DNA of 64,000 nt from Chiua virens (lineage: Eukaryota; Basidiomycota; Agaricomycetes; Boletales; Boletaceae): the NCBI GenBank assembly GCA_019787685.1, contig JAHNUO010000001.1, forward strand, positions 2,294,001 through 2,358,000, read 5' to 3'. Within the stretch, counting starts at the first letter, position 1. Each line of letters opens with the position of its first letter. This document shows, in pieces, positions 21,989-32,527 of this stretch. Made by a program: the position numbers and the translations under genes. Under the pieces are notes generated by a model. That model did no database searches, had not been told where the DNA came from, and saw only the letters and a list, made by a program, of their open reading frames with translations.

Positions 21989-23240
21989 TCATGTCACGAC
22001 GTCATCCCACTCACCCCACTCACCTCCAACCATGCGCACATCCACTTTCTCCCCGTAAACTCCAAAGTACGCAGCCTTGAACCAAGTCTTCAACTCTTCT
22101 TCGCCAAAGGGGCCATAGGACTCTCCTGGCCGTTGTTGTCCGAGTACCTTCCACCTATATTCATACTTGACGTCGGCGGAGGGAGGGAGCCAATCGTCGT
22201 TAACCTGCCCACTAGATCGTACATTACGGACGAGTTGCTCGTACGTTTTCGAATAAATGTCAATGTCGCCGAGCGACATGATATTCGATGCGAGGTGTGT
22301 GATCATGTCGATGTCACTCATACCCTTTGCTGGTTGCTTGTCCACTGCCATGCTGGAGTCGTCCTTTGGCTTGCCGTTGGTATGTTTCCTGAGAGCTGCG
22401 TCAATGGTATGGTAACGCCTAGTTTGCTTCAACGACGTACCCAGACTGCTTCTTCGACCGCGTGCCCAGTCGTTGCAACGCCTCCAATACCGTCTCCCCG
22501 CGCTTAAGCATACCAACGAGCTGGATCTCCAACGCGCTCATACCACCACTTTGCTCGAGCTCCCTTTCCTCCGCCTTGATTTTCTCCTTCTGTATCCGAT
22601 CCTGCTGACGTTTCCTGTGTCGCGCAATCTTGATCTCCTTTTCGTCCACACCATCCATCCACCGGTCATGCACCACATGCGGATCAAACGTCCGCACGTA
22701 CGTCCCGTCCGCCGCGAACTTGCCCTCCTCCATCTCCTCCCGCATATTGAACGAGGACATCTCGAAGCCCATCCCAACCTGCGTCCGCCGCCTCGCATCA
22801 TCCTCGTCCTCCGGCTCGTCGGACAGATCCGAGTCAGCATCGGCATCGCTACCGTCCTCGTTGAACTCTTGGCCCTCGATGTCGCCGAGACGGAGGTAGG
22901 ATTCCTTCTTTTTGCCACTGGGCACGTCGTTTTGGTTGGCTTTCTTGTCTCCTATGGTGAACATGTCGTCTTCGTCTGCAGCTCCGTCTCCTGATTCGTC
23001 CTTTCGGCGACTGAGAACGACGCCCTCCCCATCGTCGCTCGAGTCGCTCTCGTACCCTTCGTTGCGCACACGTCCTTTGCGCTTCGCGGACGGGTTCTCG
23101 AGCGCATTGTCGACCTCTTCGGCAAAGTTAACGGGGTCATCGCCAGGATCAACAAAGCGCAGCTTTTTGGGGTTGGGAGGATGTGGAGCAGAGGATCCTG
23201 CAGAGGTGGCAGACCGCTTCTGTGCTGTACGAGCTTGCAT
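21989..23240 (-). CDS. LIN1: LIN1/CD2BP2 GYF-domain protein (U5 snRNP 52K)
   Basis: Homologue of human CD2BP2/U5-52K and yeast Lin1, a GYF-domain component of U5 and tri-snRNP particles. Two exons (23240-22441 and 22388-21989) total 1200 nt, 399 aa. The N-terminal half is acidic and disordered with KKLRFVDPGDDPVNFAEEVD, a stretch seen near the start of CD2BP2 proteins, and later MGFEMSSFNMREEMEEGKF and FDPHVVHDRWMDGV. The C-terminal GYF domain is recognisable by VKYEYRWKV, YGPFGEEELKTWFKAAYFG and VDVRMVGGEW. The start at MQARTAQKRSA was chosen because upstream in-frame residues lack family character; MTNIRK (23294) is the alternative. Confidence 0.88.
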
Positions 23241-23382
23241 GTTGTACAAGTGACTTGTACAGAATTGACGATATGATTTGCGGATGTTTGTCATACTACC
23301 AAAAATCACGTCACTTGATTACAATGCCAAAATTAACGAAGTGAACCGGTACGTAGTTGGGAAATGGAACAAGTAAATCCAG

Positions 23383-24101
23383 TCAAAGAGCAGTTGCCTT
23401 CATGATGGCAGCTACATACGCAAGCTGGTTCTCAATGGAGGCATGTGAAATAAGAAGCGTCCTCGAAAGTCCCCTAAGGTGGTTGGGAGCCCCGAGTCTC
23501 TCAGCAATACTGGCATTTTCGGACGAGTACATCACACAGACTTCTTTTCCAACGGGTGCGATAAGCTGAACAATGTGCCTCAGTATGCATCAGAGGTGGA
23601 GTGGGAGAATCAGTCATACCGCGTTGGACGCCTGAAAACGTTGCAAGAACGTTGAGAAACATTCCTGTTGGATTGCTTCCGCAGCCGGGTCGAGGACGAC
23701 CTGAGCGGTGCCGTCGCTCTTGAAAGTGTTCACCATAGCACCAGCATCCTCCGTGGAGTAGAAAAGTGCTACTTTGCTGCCGGACGAATTGCCAATCAGG
23801 ATATCACTTATTCGGGTTTTGATTTCGCTGCAATCCTTGAGAACCATTGGAAGCTCAACGCCATCACCAAGAATCACTTTGAACATCGTCAAGGACCTAT
23901 ACCAATGAGTTTGGGATCTGACCATCTGGATGAAAGCCTTACTCATTTTCAGTGACTGGTTCGGAGTTTACTGTGAGGCCTTGGTATCTGTGGAGCGGAT
24001 GAGTACCGATGCACAGCAACGAAGGTGACTAACACTAACAATGGACCGAAGATGGTTGATCGGAAAGAAGACTGGGTAGCATTGAAAGAATTGAAAGACA
24101 T
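23383..24101 (-). CDS. Unrecognised 188-aa protein, four exons
   Basis: I do not recognise this protein. Four exons on the minus strand (24101-24040, 23987-23943, 23896-23620, 23565-23383) join in phase to 189 codons, with introns of 46-54 nt, which argues that it is a real gene. The product looks globular and soluble: alternating hydrophobic segments such as FKVILGDGVELPMVL, SKVALFYSTEDAGAMV and KEVCVMYSSENASIAERLG, with no transmembrane helix, no signal peptide and no cysteine motif. It ends AYVAAIMKATAL. The start codon lies only 59 bp downstream of the stop of the chromodomain gene on the same strand. The first donor (GTTAGT at 24039) was chosen because it alone links the start to the YQGLTVNSEPV frame. 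Confidence 0.65.
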
Positions 24102-24160
24102 TTGCGTTTGGATGGAGGGGAAGAGATGCTCTTTGGCGAGCTCGATGCTGAATATCTTCA

Positions 24161-26182
24161 TCAATACAAAGTCACCATTTCAGTAGATATGTCATACTTA
24201 TTTTTCACAGCATCGTCGATCGGAGGCGCAACGACAGGAGCTTCACCGGTAACTGGAGTTGCAGCTTGTTGCGCTACCTCAGGCACGGAGAGTGAGGTAT
24301 TCGCGATATGGTCGCCTGCCTTGGATTCCTCCGTGACCTTGACCGAAGATGAATCACGAGATTCCTCTTCCACTGGTGCTGAGGTCGAATTCGATGCTTG
24401 TGTTTCCTCAACTCCCTGAGGCTGTCCTGCAGTGTTATCCTCATAATCGGGGAGAGTTTCTGAATCTTGATGGATCCCTGCTAGCCTAAGCAATTCTTTT
24501 CCGGAAAGAGGGGGATCCGGCTGGGAATTTGACGCTGCCTTGTCCTGATCGACCACATCTTCATCACTCCACGACGTCACGATGAGTTTGTCTCCTTCAG
24601 CCTTGCTATTGTCGCCAGGAAGTGGTGCTTCTTCGATCTCGTCAGGCTGATCCTGTTCCGAGGCAGTAGTTGCATATTTTCCTTTGACACTTTTCAAAGT
24701 GCCTTTGTCGGCAGTGAGCAAGGAGCTGCGGTTCCTGGTGGTCAAGCCAGAAGAGGACCGGCCAGGACCAGGTTTCTTGCCCCGCTTGGCAGTATTGCTA
24801 CTCGGGCCACTGGCGGAAGATGCATCCTTTGCAGAGACGGACAACAGGCGAGCTTTAGCAGTGATGCGTGTTTGTTTGCTCGAGGCTTCGACTGTAGTTG
24901 GGTCAAGAAACTTGACGAGTGGCTTTGCGGTCCGGGTACGGTGATGGGGAAGGGGATCTTTTTGGACTTCTGATGCCTTATCAGACGGACGTGGCGGCGA
25001 ATCGAAAAGTGGATTGTGGGCGCTAGGGGTCGGAGAGGTAGGAACAGCATCGGTTGGAGTGGCCGGAGGTGGTGTCTCCGACCGTGGCTGGTTTCCTGGC
25101 TTCTGGACAACCGTGGTTTCATCTGCGGTTTGGTCAATGTCAATCGGGTTGCCACTGTAAAAGTGTTCGAGATCTTCGAATTCGACCTTCTCGGCTCCAT
25201 TCGCGCTTTCCTTGGTCGGAACCGACGGCCGTGCGCCGGCAACTTCTTCGTCTGCATCTTCCGTACTCACGTGCATGAGTTCATCTTCAACCTCGACGAC
25301 ATCTGGATCCGTCTCACCATCTGCGTCGAGTTGCGAGTCGCCTACAGATGGGAGGCGTTTGGGGGTTGGCTTTCTCGGCCCTGGAGAAGACGCTCGTCTC
25401 CGTTTTGTCGACTTGGCCGAGGTTCCGGCTCTCCCATTTCTTTGCCCCCTAGTGGAGAGTTTGCGTGATCTCGAGTATCCATCATCATCAGCAGTAGACT
25501 GCACCCGTCGGCGTTTTCGGCTGGCAGGTGCCGGTGCCGAAATGGACGCGCCATTTGAACTCGGGTCGTTCTTAGAGGGTGGGGACGCTGGCGTTTTCAG
25601 CGAGCTCCCCTTTCTTTTCAGACCCTTTCTCCCTAACAATGGACATCGGTGTCAGAAACACGATGAAATATGTGGCATTGTAGCATGAGGATACCTGGTG
25701 GTCCAGAGATGAAGACTTCCTCTCCCTTCTTGAAGGCTGGTACCATCAGTGATGTCTCTCTCACCGACGTCGATGCGTTCCCAGAATGACTGTACGATAT
25801 GTTCGGAGCCTTGAAAGGAGTCCGCAGGTTCCCAACTAAACATGACGAGATTGGTTAGGGCACGAATCGGCTCTGGGAAGTGACATACGTGCTTTCATCC
25901 CAACTATATCCTTTCCACTGCGGCGCAATCGATATAAGTAAAGGATGAGTGAAATAAACATGCTGAACGAACCTTGACGTAGTATGTCTGTACGGTTCGA
26001 ATTAGTACGATTGAAGTGTTGAATGAATATTGAGATGGCATACCCAAGTAATTTTCTTGCCCTTCTTGTCGTGAACGCGAGCCCTAGTGACGGACTCTGC
26101 GCCCAGGAGTGGAGTTGGTATAGTTTATGAAAAGGTGTGAAAGAAAAGACTGACCGACTTCGTATTCTTCTGGGTCCTGCAT
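24161..26182 (-). CDS. Chromodomain protein with long disordered basic tail
   Basis: An N-terminal chromodomain is rebuilt from five small exons (26182-26155, 26096-26044, 25987-25973, 25917-25889, 25835-25695): VESVTRARVHDKKGKKITW, then YYVKWKGYSWDESTWEPADS, then HIVQSFWERID. The aromatic positions expected for methyl-lysine binding (YYVKW, W of STWEP) are present. The third exon is only 15 nt. The long last exon 25632-24161 (about 490 codons) is disordered and rich in Ser, Lys, Arg and Glu with GRKGLKRKGSS and KRRRVQSTADDD, probably nuclear. A frame problem sits in exon 5: GERDITDGT and KKGEEVFISGPP, both expected after the chromodomain, are in different frames, fixable either by a single-base error or by a 28-nt intron (25737-25764). 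A role in heterochromatin or histone-mark reading is inferred. Confidence 0.8.
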
Positions 26183-26330
26183 TTTGTGTAGTAGTCGAGA
26201 CAACCGCGACGCCAACCAACTTGAAAGAACTTCCATTTATGGCATTCACATTTCATTTATTATTACATAATATCGTGAAGGGATTTTTTTAAAAGGCTAG
26301 ATAATTCCATAGATTAAAAAAAGAGTAGTC

Positions 26331-29300
26331 TCACTCTGGGTCAGATAGCCGCGAGGAAACCAGACATTGCTTAACCCAATCGACATCCCCAACAACCGGA
26401 CGTTTACCGAATTTAGCGTTTCCAAGAAGGCCTCGTTCTCTGACGATGACATAATCAAAAGTCTCCATGAGACTGGCAGACAGTTGCTTTATATCAGTGA
26501 TCGCTTCCACCTTGTTAGCACCCATGCATAGAATGATCCATGGGACATAACGGCTGGCTTCATCGGAAGCATTCTGCAATTCCTGACATTAAACGCCATG
26601 TTTTGAGCTAAATCGATAAGGCACATACTTTGTTTGCGCGAATTGGCGGAAGAGGGACTAGCTCTGTACCGACACACAATACTGTTTTTCCCGAAAATAA
26701 CTTCATGGGCACTTGATTAGCCATAATGTCGGTGAGGTGTTCCGTACAATTTCCCCAGTCAAGATCAACCAACTGGGAAAGTCTGGCGCAAAGCGAATCG
26801 GAATACCCTGCTGGGAGAAGGTACGGTTGCCAATCCTGACATATATTCAGTTCAACATCATACTTCCGAAAGACGTGTACATACCGACGATAATTCCCCT
26901 TCTTTTGACAACCATTCGAATGAGAGGCAGGGAATCCCTAACGCGAGCGCAAGGAGAAATTTGGGTTTTTGATGGGCATCATCGGATAGAAGAAAGACAC
27001 GGTCCAGATTTACATCCGGCTTCCAACGAAAATCTTGCGAAGTAGCGGTCCACCGCTTGTTGGATTGACTATGCTTGCCCTCCATGGTGAATACGCTGGA
27101 CCAGTCTTCAATCACCTGCCCGCCACGTTGTTTGATAGCTCGCATCGCCTCGTCCTTCGTCCTTGATGCAATTGCATTCTTGGGGCTGATGGTCACCGTG
27201 AAACCCGTCTTAACTAGCTCTCGCTGAACCTTGCCGGGTGTCGTACTGGCAACAGACTGCCTAGATGGTGTCGCTTCGACGACAGGCTTTGGCTGGACCA
27301 CTGTAACGATATTCTCTGCAGCGACCATACGCTCCTTCCACTGGCTTTGTATCGTCCGGTTCGCAAGGCGAATACCAGAAAACTGTACTTCCCTGGTTGT
27401 CACTTCCTCCCCATCATCGATAGCCAATGTAAATATCCCATGAGAATCTGCCCGACTGATATCGCGAACCGCGGCCGTGACGTTTTCATTGACGAGGATG
27501 ACCCTGTCTCCAACCACAAGTTCTCGACGACGCAAATTTTTGACTTCGACATCGTCTCTCGTCCCATCATCAAACTTGATGGTATACTTGTTTTTCTTTC
27601 CGAAGCAATAGACGACACCAGAGTAATAATGACCGTCTTGTTTCCACAGCGCGAAAACCCGCGTTGCCGCCCCTGCTGAGAGTCCGCGGACGGATGATAC
27701 TCCAGAACGCAATCGCCTGGCCGAGCGCGTAGCAACTGCAGGAGTCTCGGACCGCTTGTTGCGAGTCGAATTCGTAGCTTTGGACGTCCCGCGGGATGGA
27801 TTTGCATCTTCAATACGTCTTCTCTTCTTCCGTAACGTATCGGACTTTAAGGGTGGCGGCGGCGACTCAAGATCACAATCATCCGCAGACACGGTCTCCT
27901 CCTCCTCCTCCTTCAGAACTCTCGGAGGCATAATCTTCTCATCCCCGGACGAGTCACCTAAACTCTCTGTATCGGATTGGTGGGAACGTTTATTACCGGC
28001 AGTATTGGTTGCGGGAAGACACGTCGTGGAAGTAGGGCGGGCACGCGGTTCCGAACGGGGTCCTCTTCCCTTCTTGTTGGAAAGCAGCGTCTCAGTTGTG
28101 GCGGCAAGAAGTGGTCTGGAAGAGAATGTCTGGCACTGAAGATCTTGATCTGGAAGTGACGTCGGGACTTCTGTGTACTCCATTTTCGAAGGTTTTGGTC
28201 TGGAGCTCTTCTCTGTAGTTGAAGACGAAGAGGGTTTCCGAGGCTGCTTTTCAAGGATAGATGATAGTGGCAACCGAAAATCAGACAACTATCGGGCTTC
28301 GAAGGAGTGCGTGTAATTACCTTCGTAGGAACAGCAGACGTTGCACCCTTTGTATTTCTGTCATGCGTAGTTTTGTTCTCGGTGGTAACCTCGAACCTCT
28401 CCGTGGCCAGAGGAATATCGGCTTCACTCCCTTCGACTTCCAGGGAATCAAGTACGATGTCCCCAGATCCATCCTCAGACATCGGACTGAGAGGAGAAAA
28501 TGGCTTCTTGAGTGGACTCTGCGTCACAGCTCGATGGTGGTTGCATGACTGGGCACTGGACCCAACTCGAAGAGGCTCAGAGTCGGGGACAATGTCCAAT
28601 GCATCCCCAGGTCCACCGTCCACATTTTCCTCATCGGGCTGGTGTCTAGTCGAAGGAGAAACAGGGATATAGATTCGGCGCAGCGGTTGAGCTGGCGGAG
28701 GTACATTTGAAGAGGTCGGTTCATCGTCGTGACAAGGTTGTGTCTCTTCGATATGAGAAGGCTGCGTCTCTGTTCCGGTGACGCGCGAATTAGGCCCCAC
28801 ATCTCCCGCCAAGGCTTGCATCTTAGCAAGCCGATAGTATCTGTTGTCCGGATGCACCGTGCTAAGCAGACTCCTGGGGTTGCTGGGTGGGACAGTCGCA
28901 CGAGGGATGGGAGCAATCCAGTCAAATGGCAGAGAGGTCTGCTCGCCGGTGAGTTGCGATGTGGTAAGGATATCGTCTCCGGTAGGGGGGTCAACGTCGG
29001 GAAGGCCATCGGCCTGCAGTGGCCCAGTCTCTTGGAGCTGAGCCGGCCCCGGGGTCGGATCAGGAGCATCACAAAGGTCCCGTTCGAGCATCTTATCAAA
29101 AGACGACGAGCGATTAAACTCGAACCTCGATCGCTGTTCTTGAAGTGAAAAATCTTCAATTTTATGTTGTGATGAGGCTGAATATTCACCGGAATCGTTG
29201 GGAGTGGCAGCCACGAGAATGCGAGAGGGAATTGAAGGAGCACCGTTTGCCAGTTGCTCTTCATAGTCGCGCACGACAGCCTCAACAATTTCATTGTATT

Positions 29301-30070
29301 CACTGGCATCCGGGAGGGTCTCGGCAAGGTTTGCGGGTGAATGGATGACTTCCTGAGTTGGTGTTGCCCCGAGATCAGAGAGTGGCATTTGAAACGGCTT
29401 TGCTGATGCGAGGTATTGTTCTGCGGGATCTTGCGTGACGGGGCCACCGAAGGAGTCTTGGGAGGGCAAGGAAGGGGAGCGACGGTATTGCCTATTCCCA
29501 ACGGGCATGGAGTTTGTTGGTCGAGGGAAAGGATGGGCACCAGGAGTGGTGGAGGGAGGGAGAAAGGATGCGGACCTTGTCGCTAGAGACCAAGAGGTAA
29601 TTATCTGAAAGCAAGGGTGACGGAAGGCGCTGGAGTGGCTCACCGATTACCTTTCCAGCGGATACCGAGAATGGAGTATCCCCGTGAAGGATAAAAGGTT
29701 CCGATCGAGACCCTTGAAGCGACACATTGCATGGCGAGGCTGGCGAAGGCGCAGAGGGTCCGAGTTCTCCGTTTTCCTGGCGATTTTCCTTCTGAGAATC
29801 TTCGGCTGACGCACAGTCGCCGCTAGTGCAACTAATAATTTCCTGCGGACTCTGCCAAGCTGAAACGGGCAGATGGTAACGAGGTGTCACCGGTCGTGCC
29901 GGGATTATGGCTGAATCCAACGAAAAATCGTGAATTGAATTGATGCCGTCGTTGGCTAGATTCAAGTTGGTGCTTGGTTCCTGATTTTGGACCACAGGCG
30001 CTAATGCATGTTGTAAAATTTGCGACGGCTGCGACCTGGGATTATCAAGAGGATCACTACAATTCAACAT
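26331..30070 (-). CDS. Crb2/Rad9/53BP1-type DNA-damage checkpoint mediator (Tudor + BRCT)
   Basis: A protein of about 1188 aa with the architecture of Crb2, Rad9 and 53BP1, which dock on modified nucleosomes and activate the effector checkpoint kinase. Exons: 30070-29651, 29604-28321, 28288-26885, 26835-26629, 26582-26331. The first two thirds are Ser/Thr/Pro-rich with many SQ/TQ and SP/TP sites (TPTQEV, ETQPSH, ETQPCH, VTQSPLKK), as expected for a kinase-regulated mediator. A Tudor-like domain reads VFALWKQDGHYYSGVVYCFG then YTIKFDDGTRDDVEVKNLRR. BRCT 1 starts KTGFTVTISPKNAI and includes LALALGIPCLSFEWL; BRCT 2 ends DVDWVKQCLVSSRL. The exon 2/3 join needs a very short intron (32 nt from GTAATT, or 44 nt from GTTCCT) or a frame error. 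The start ATG at 30070 is the first in frame. Confidence 0.85.
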
Positions 30071-30469
30071 CGCGGGATGCAAATATATCAGGTTTACGGC
30101 GACTTGATTCAAAGTTCGAGAGGGACGCGCCTGTCCATGGAAGTTACAGTGTCTCCGACTCGTCTCTGACAATATGAACACCAAAATGACCCCCAACGCT
30201 GAGCTCGCGAAAAGGTCCCTGTTCGCGAAGAGTCCTGTGGATTGCTCAAGCGAGAGCTCAGGGTCGCCGTTCCAGTACAATGGGTCGCTTTGGGGTTGCA
30301 CCTCGAAACGCGTTCGGTGCTGCACGTGCACAAAATCAATTCACGTGACCTAGACACGCTGATAAGCACGTGTCGAGTTCAAATTCATTTTCGCCATCTT
30401 GTTCATTGCATCTGTCGCTAACCCAGTCGCTCCTTTTAATTCGCGCCGGACGCTTAACGGAGCGCCACA
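30071..30469. promoter_or_regulatory. Divergent promoter with MCB-like site and three CACGTG boxes
   Basis: The 399 bp between the Crb2-like gene (minus) and the membrane-protein gene (plus) contain ACGCGT at 30308-30313 and CACGTG at 30323-30328, 30342-30347 and 30367-30372, all within 65 bp. ACGCGT is the MluI cell-cycle box bound by MBF in ascomycetes, a plausible G1/S control for a checkpoint gene; CACGTG is a bHLH-type site. Function is inferred from sequence alone. Confidence 0.45.
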
Positions 30470-32401
30470 ATGTCGCGCGGGCCTCGAAAGACTACTCGTG
30501 GCCTTCCCATGCGCACGAAATCCCTGCGGGCACCTACCGAGCTCCCGGATGATACAGAGAAGTTTGTGTCCAGCTCCATGCGACACCCAGAGGATGTTGA
30601 GGCAGATCGGACGCACCGTCACTCCCGCCCTGACCTACCACTGGCATCTCAGCCGGTGCCTCACCATGACTATAGTGTGCACGAGATCACCAACGTTCCT
30701 GCACCCATCCCAGACACCGGCCTACCGCCCCCGTCAGCAGAGTCAACTATACCTACAACTTCGCCACTCTCAGCGTCTCTAACATCTGATACACCAAACA
30801 CTACCCCAACTCGTTCGCGTGTCGTATCAAAATCAACCTTTGTGCCCTTGCCGTATTTGAAGACAGACAACCTCACAGAAATCGAGGAGCCTGCTCACTC
30901 GTCTTCGGCAATACCTTCGACACCAACCATTCGACCTACCGTAATCGCTACACCGATCGATTCACAGCATCGTAGTTCTCAGTCGAACTCGTCACGCTTA
31001 TCCACCACGGGAATCATCGCACTTGCTGTGAGCGGTTGCCTCATACTCTTTATCGCGATCGTCCTGGTCAAACTCGTTCAGCGACCTCGCCGGCGAAGGA
31101 CACCCACTCCATCCCTGCCCATCCTTCATGATGGGACGTTCCCGCACGATAAAAGAGAAAGTCAAGGTTCCCCGATATTTGGTGGAAAAGAGTGCTCATC
31201 CCCCACCCTCCAAGCACGCAATGTGAAGGGAAACACCGGGCTTTGGACATGGACCCAATACAGCTCTGGCATCCCAAAACCTGCGCCGACGGTGACAGTG
31301 ACCAGGTCGAGTTCTCAGGATCAGCTACTAAATGTCCCTCAGGCTACCCAACAAATTAGTGCTGGAGTCGACATCGACGCGGCATGCGCCCAAGGACAGA
31401 ACCGGGGTCAATATCCATTCGTTGGGTACGGATCATCGAACGCCATCTCGAAGAGCAAGAATCCGACTGCTTTGCAGCCCGTCCAGAATGCGATCACTCG
31501 GGCGGTATCGAGGCTCTCCACGGTATCCATGTCCCTCTATCCGAACTCCCCAGGTGGATATTCCCAAGCAGGGACGGATGTCGGCCTCGCACTGGACGGG
31601 GATACGCATGGTGAAGCCCAGGCGAATGTTGCGGGAGCGAAATACAAGGACAGGACGATGGCGTCACGCAATAGAACGAGCATGTTGGCACCTGTCAGCG
31701 GCAAGGACGGAGCGGCGCTTAGGAGGTCGCAAAGTTTTGCATATGGAGGGATGGAACCCACATCACCACCTATCGTGTCTCCCAGCAGGGTGCAATTGAA
31801 CGGCGGGCGAGCTCGAATTAAATCGACGTATTACACGCCGGGCTCATACCGTCGAGCGTCGACGGCGGCCGCGATGAACCACGGAAAACACGAGGTCGAT
31901 AACGTACACGATGGGACCAATCAAGAACAAAATAAGGTTCAGGGAGTGGATCCTCGACGAGGGAGGGAATTGACATCGGCGCTCGGGCTAACCTCGCCGA
32001 TACCACCATCACCACAGCCTACATTGTATCCTGACGACTCGATGAGTGTGATCGGAGAAGCGAAAAAGGTTACATTCACGGGACGGAGTCAAAAAAAGCC
32101 AGTTCCGAAGACGAGTTGTGATGACACAACGGCGCTGGGGAGTTTGATGATGGTGAACTATGCAGGGTCCAAGTCGACGGCGTCACTGGTTAACATACGA
32201 CCATGCGAGGCAGCAGGAGGGAAGAGCAACCTTAAAAAGAGGGTTGAAGATAAGCCACCGCGAGTGCCGTCACCACCACCGATACCGTCGTTGGCACAGA
32301 TGGCGCTACAGCATGGAGAAGATTATCATAGCCCCACGTACAGTATCTATGGGCTGTACGATGGAGACCGAAAGAGCCGAGGGCTATCATACGGGTATTG
32401 A
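30470..32401 (+). CDS. Single-pass membrane protein, Ser/Thr/Pro-rich, unknown function
   Basis: An intronless 643-codon ORF that I cannot assign to a named family. The N-terminal about 180 residues are rich in Ser, Thr and Pro (likely an exposed, O-glycosylated region). One transmembrane helix lies near residues 181-203 (TGIIALAVSGCLILFIAIVL), followed at once by basic QRPRRRRTPTP, which predicts an extracellular N-terminus and a cytosolic C-terminus. The roughly 430-residue tail is disordered, with phospho-acceptor-rich segments, VSRLSTVSMSLYP and PRVPSPPPIPS, the last a possible SH3 ligand. The overall plan matches the SH3 membrane protein at 5896 minus the SH3 domain. The start ATG at 30470 begins SRGPRKTTRG and shows no cleavable signal peptide. 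Confidence 0.7.
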   Translation: MSRGPRKTTRGLPMRTKSLRAPTELPDDTEKFVSSSMRHPEDVEADRTHRHSRPDLPLASQPVPHHDYSVHEITNVPAPIPDTGLPPPSAESTIPTTSPLSASLTSDTPNTTPTRSRVVSKSTFVPLPYLKTDNLTEIEEPAHSSSAIPSTPTIRPTVIATPIDSQHRSSQSNSSRLSTTGIIALAVSGCLILFIAIVLVKLVQRPRRRRTPTPSLPILHDGTFPHDKRESQGSPIFGGKECSSPTLQARNVKGNTGLWTWTQYSSGIPKPAPTVTVTRSSSQDQLLNVPQATQQISAGVDIDAACAQGQNRGQYPFVGYGSSNAISKSKNPTALQPVQNAITRAVSRLSTVSMSLYPNSPGGYSQAGTDVGLALDGDTHGEAQANVAGAKYKDRTMASRNRTSMLAPVSGKDGAALRRSQSFAYGGMEPTSPPIVSPSRVQLNGGRARIKSTYYTPGSYRRASTAAAMNHGKHEVDNVHDGTNQEQNKVQGVDPRRGRELTSALGLTSPIPPSPQPTLYPDDSMSVIGEAKKVTFTGRSQKKPVPKTSCDDTTALGSLMMVNYAGSKSTASLVNIRPCEAAGGKSNLKKRVEDKPPRVPSPPPIPSLAQMALQHGEDYHSPTYSIYGLYDGDRKSRGLSYGY

Positions 32402-32527
32402 TTTTGAATGTGTATATTTGATTTGTAGCAGTGACACAGAGTACTGCGGAGTGACACGGCTGCGGTTAAGTTGACCCAAATACCAAATACCCAAATACCT
32501 CCCATCGCAGGTTCACTTCCTTATACC

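Noticed and set aside
22473..22994. 173-codon plus-strand ORF and other long ORFs opposite LIN1
   Set aside because: Antisense to a well-supported acidic coding region; low-complexity coding strands often leave the opposite strand open.
24161..24260. Possible splice joining the end of the chromodomain gene to the 188-aa protein gene
   Set aside because: The chromodomain ORF has its own stop and the next gene has its own ATG and in-phase exons; no donor/acceptor pair gives a sensible fusion.
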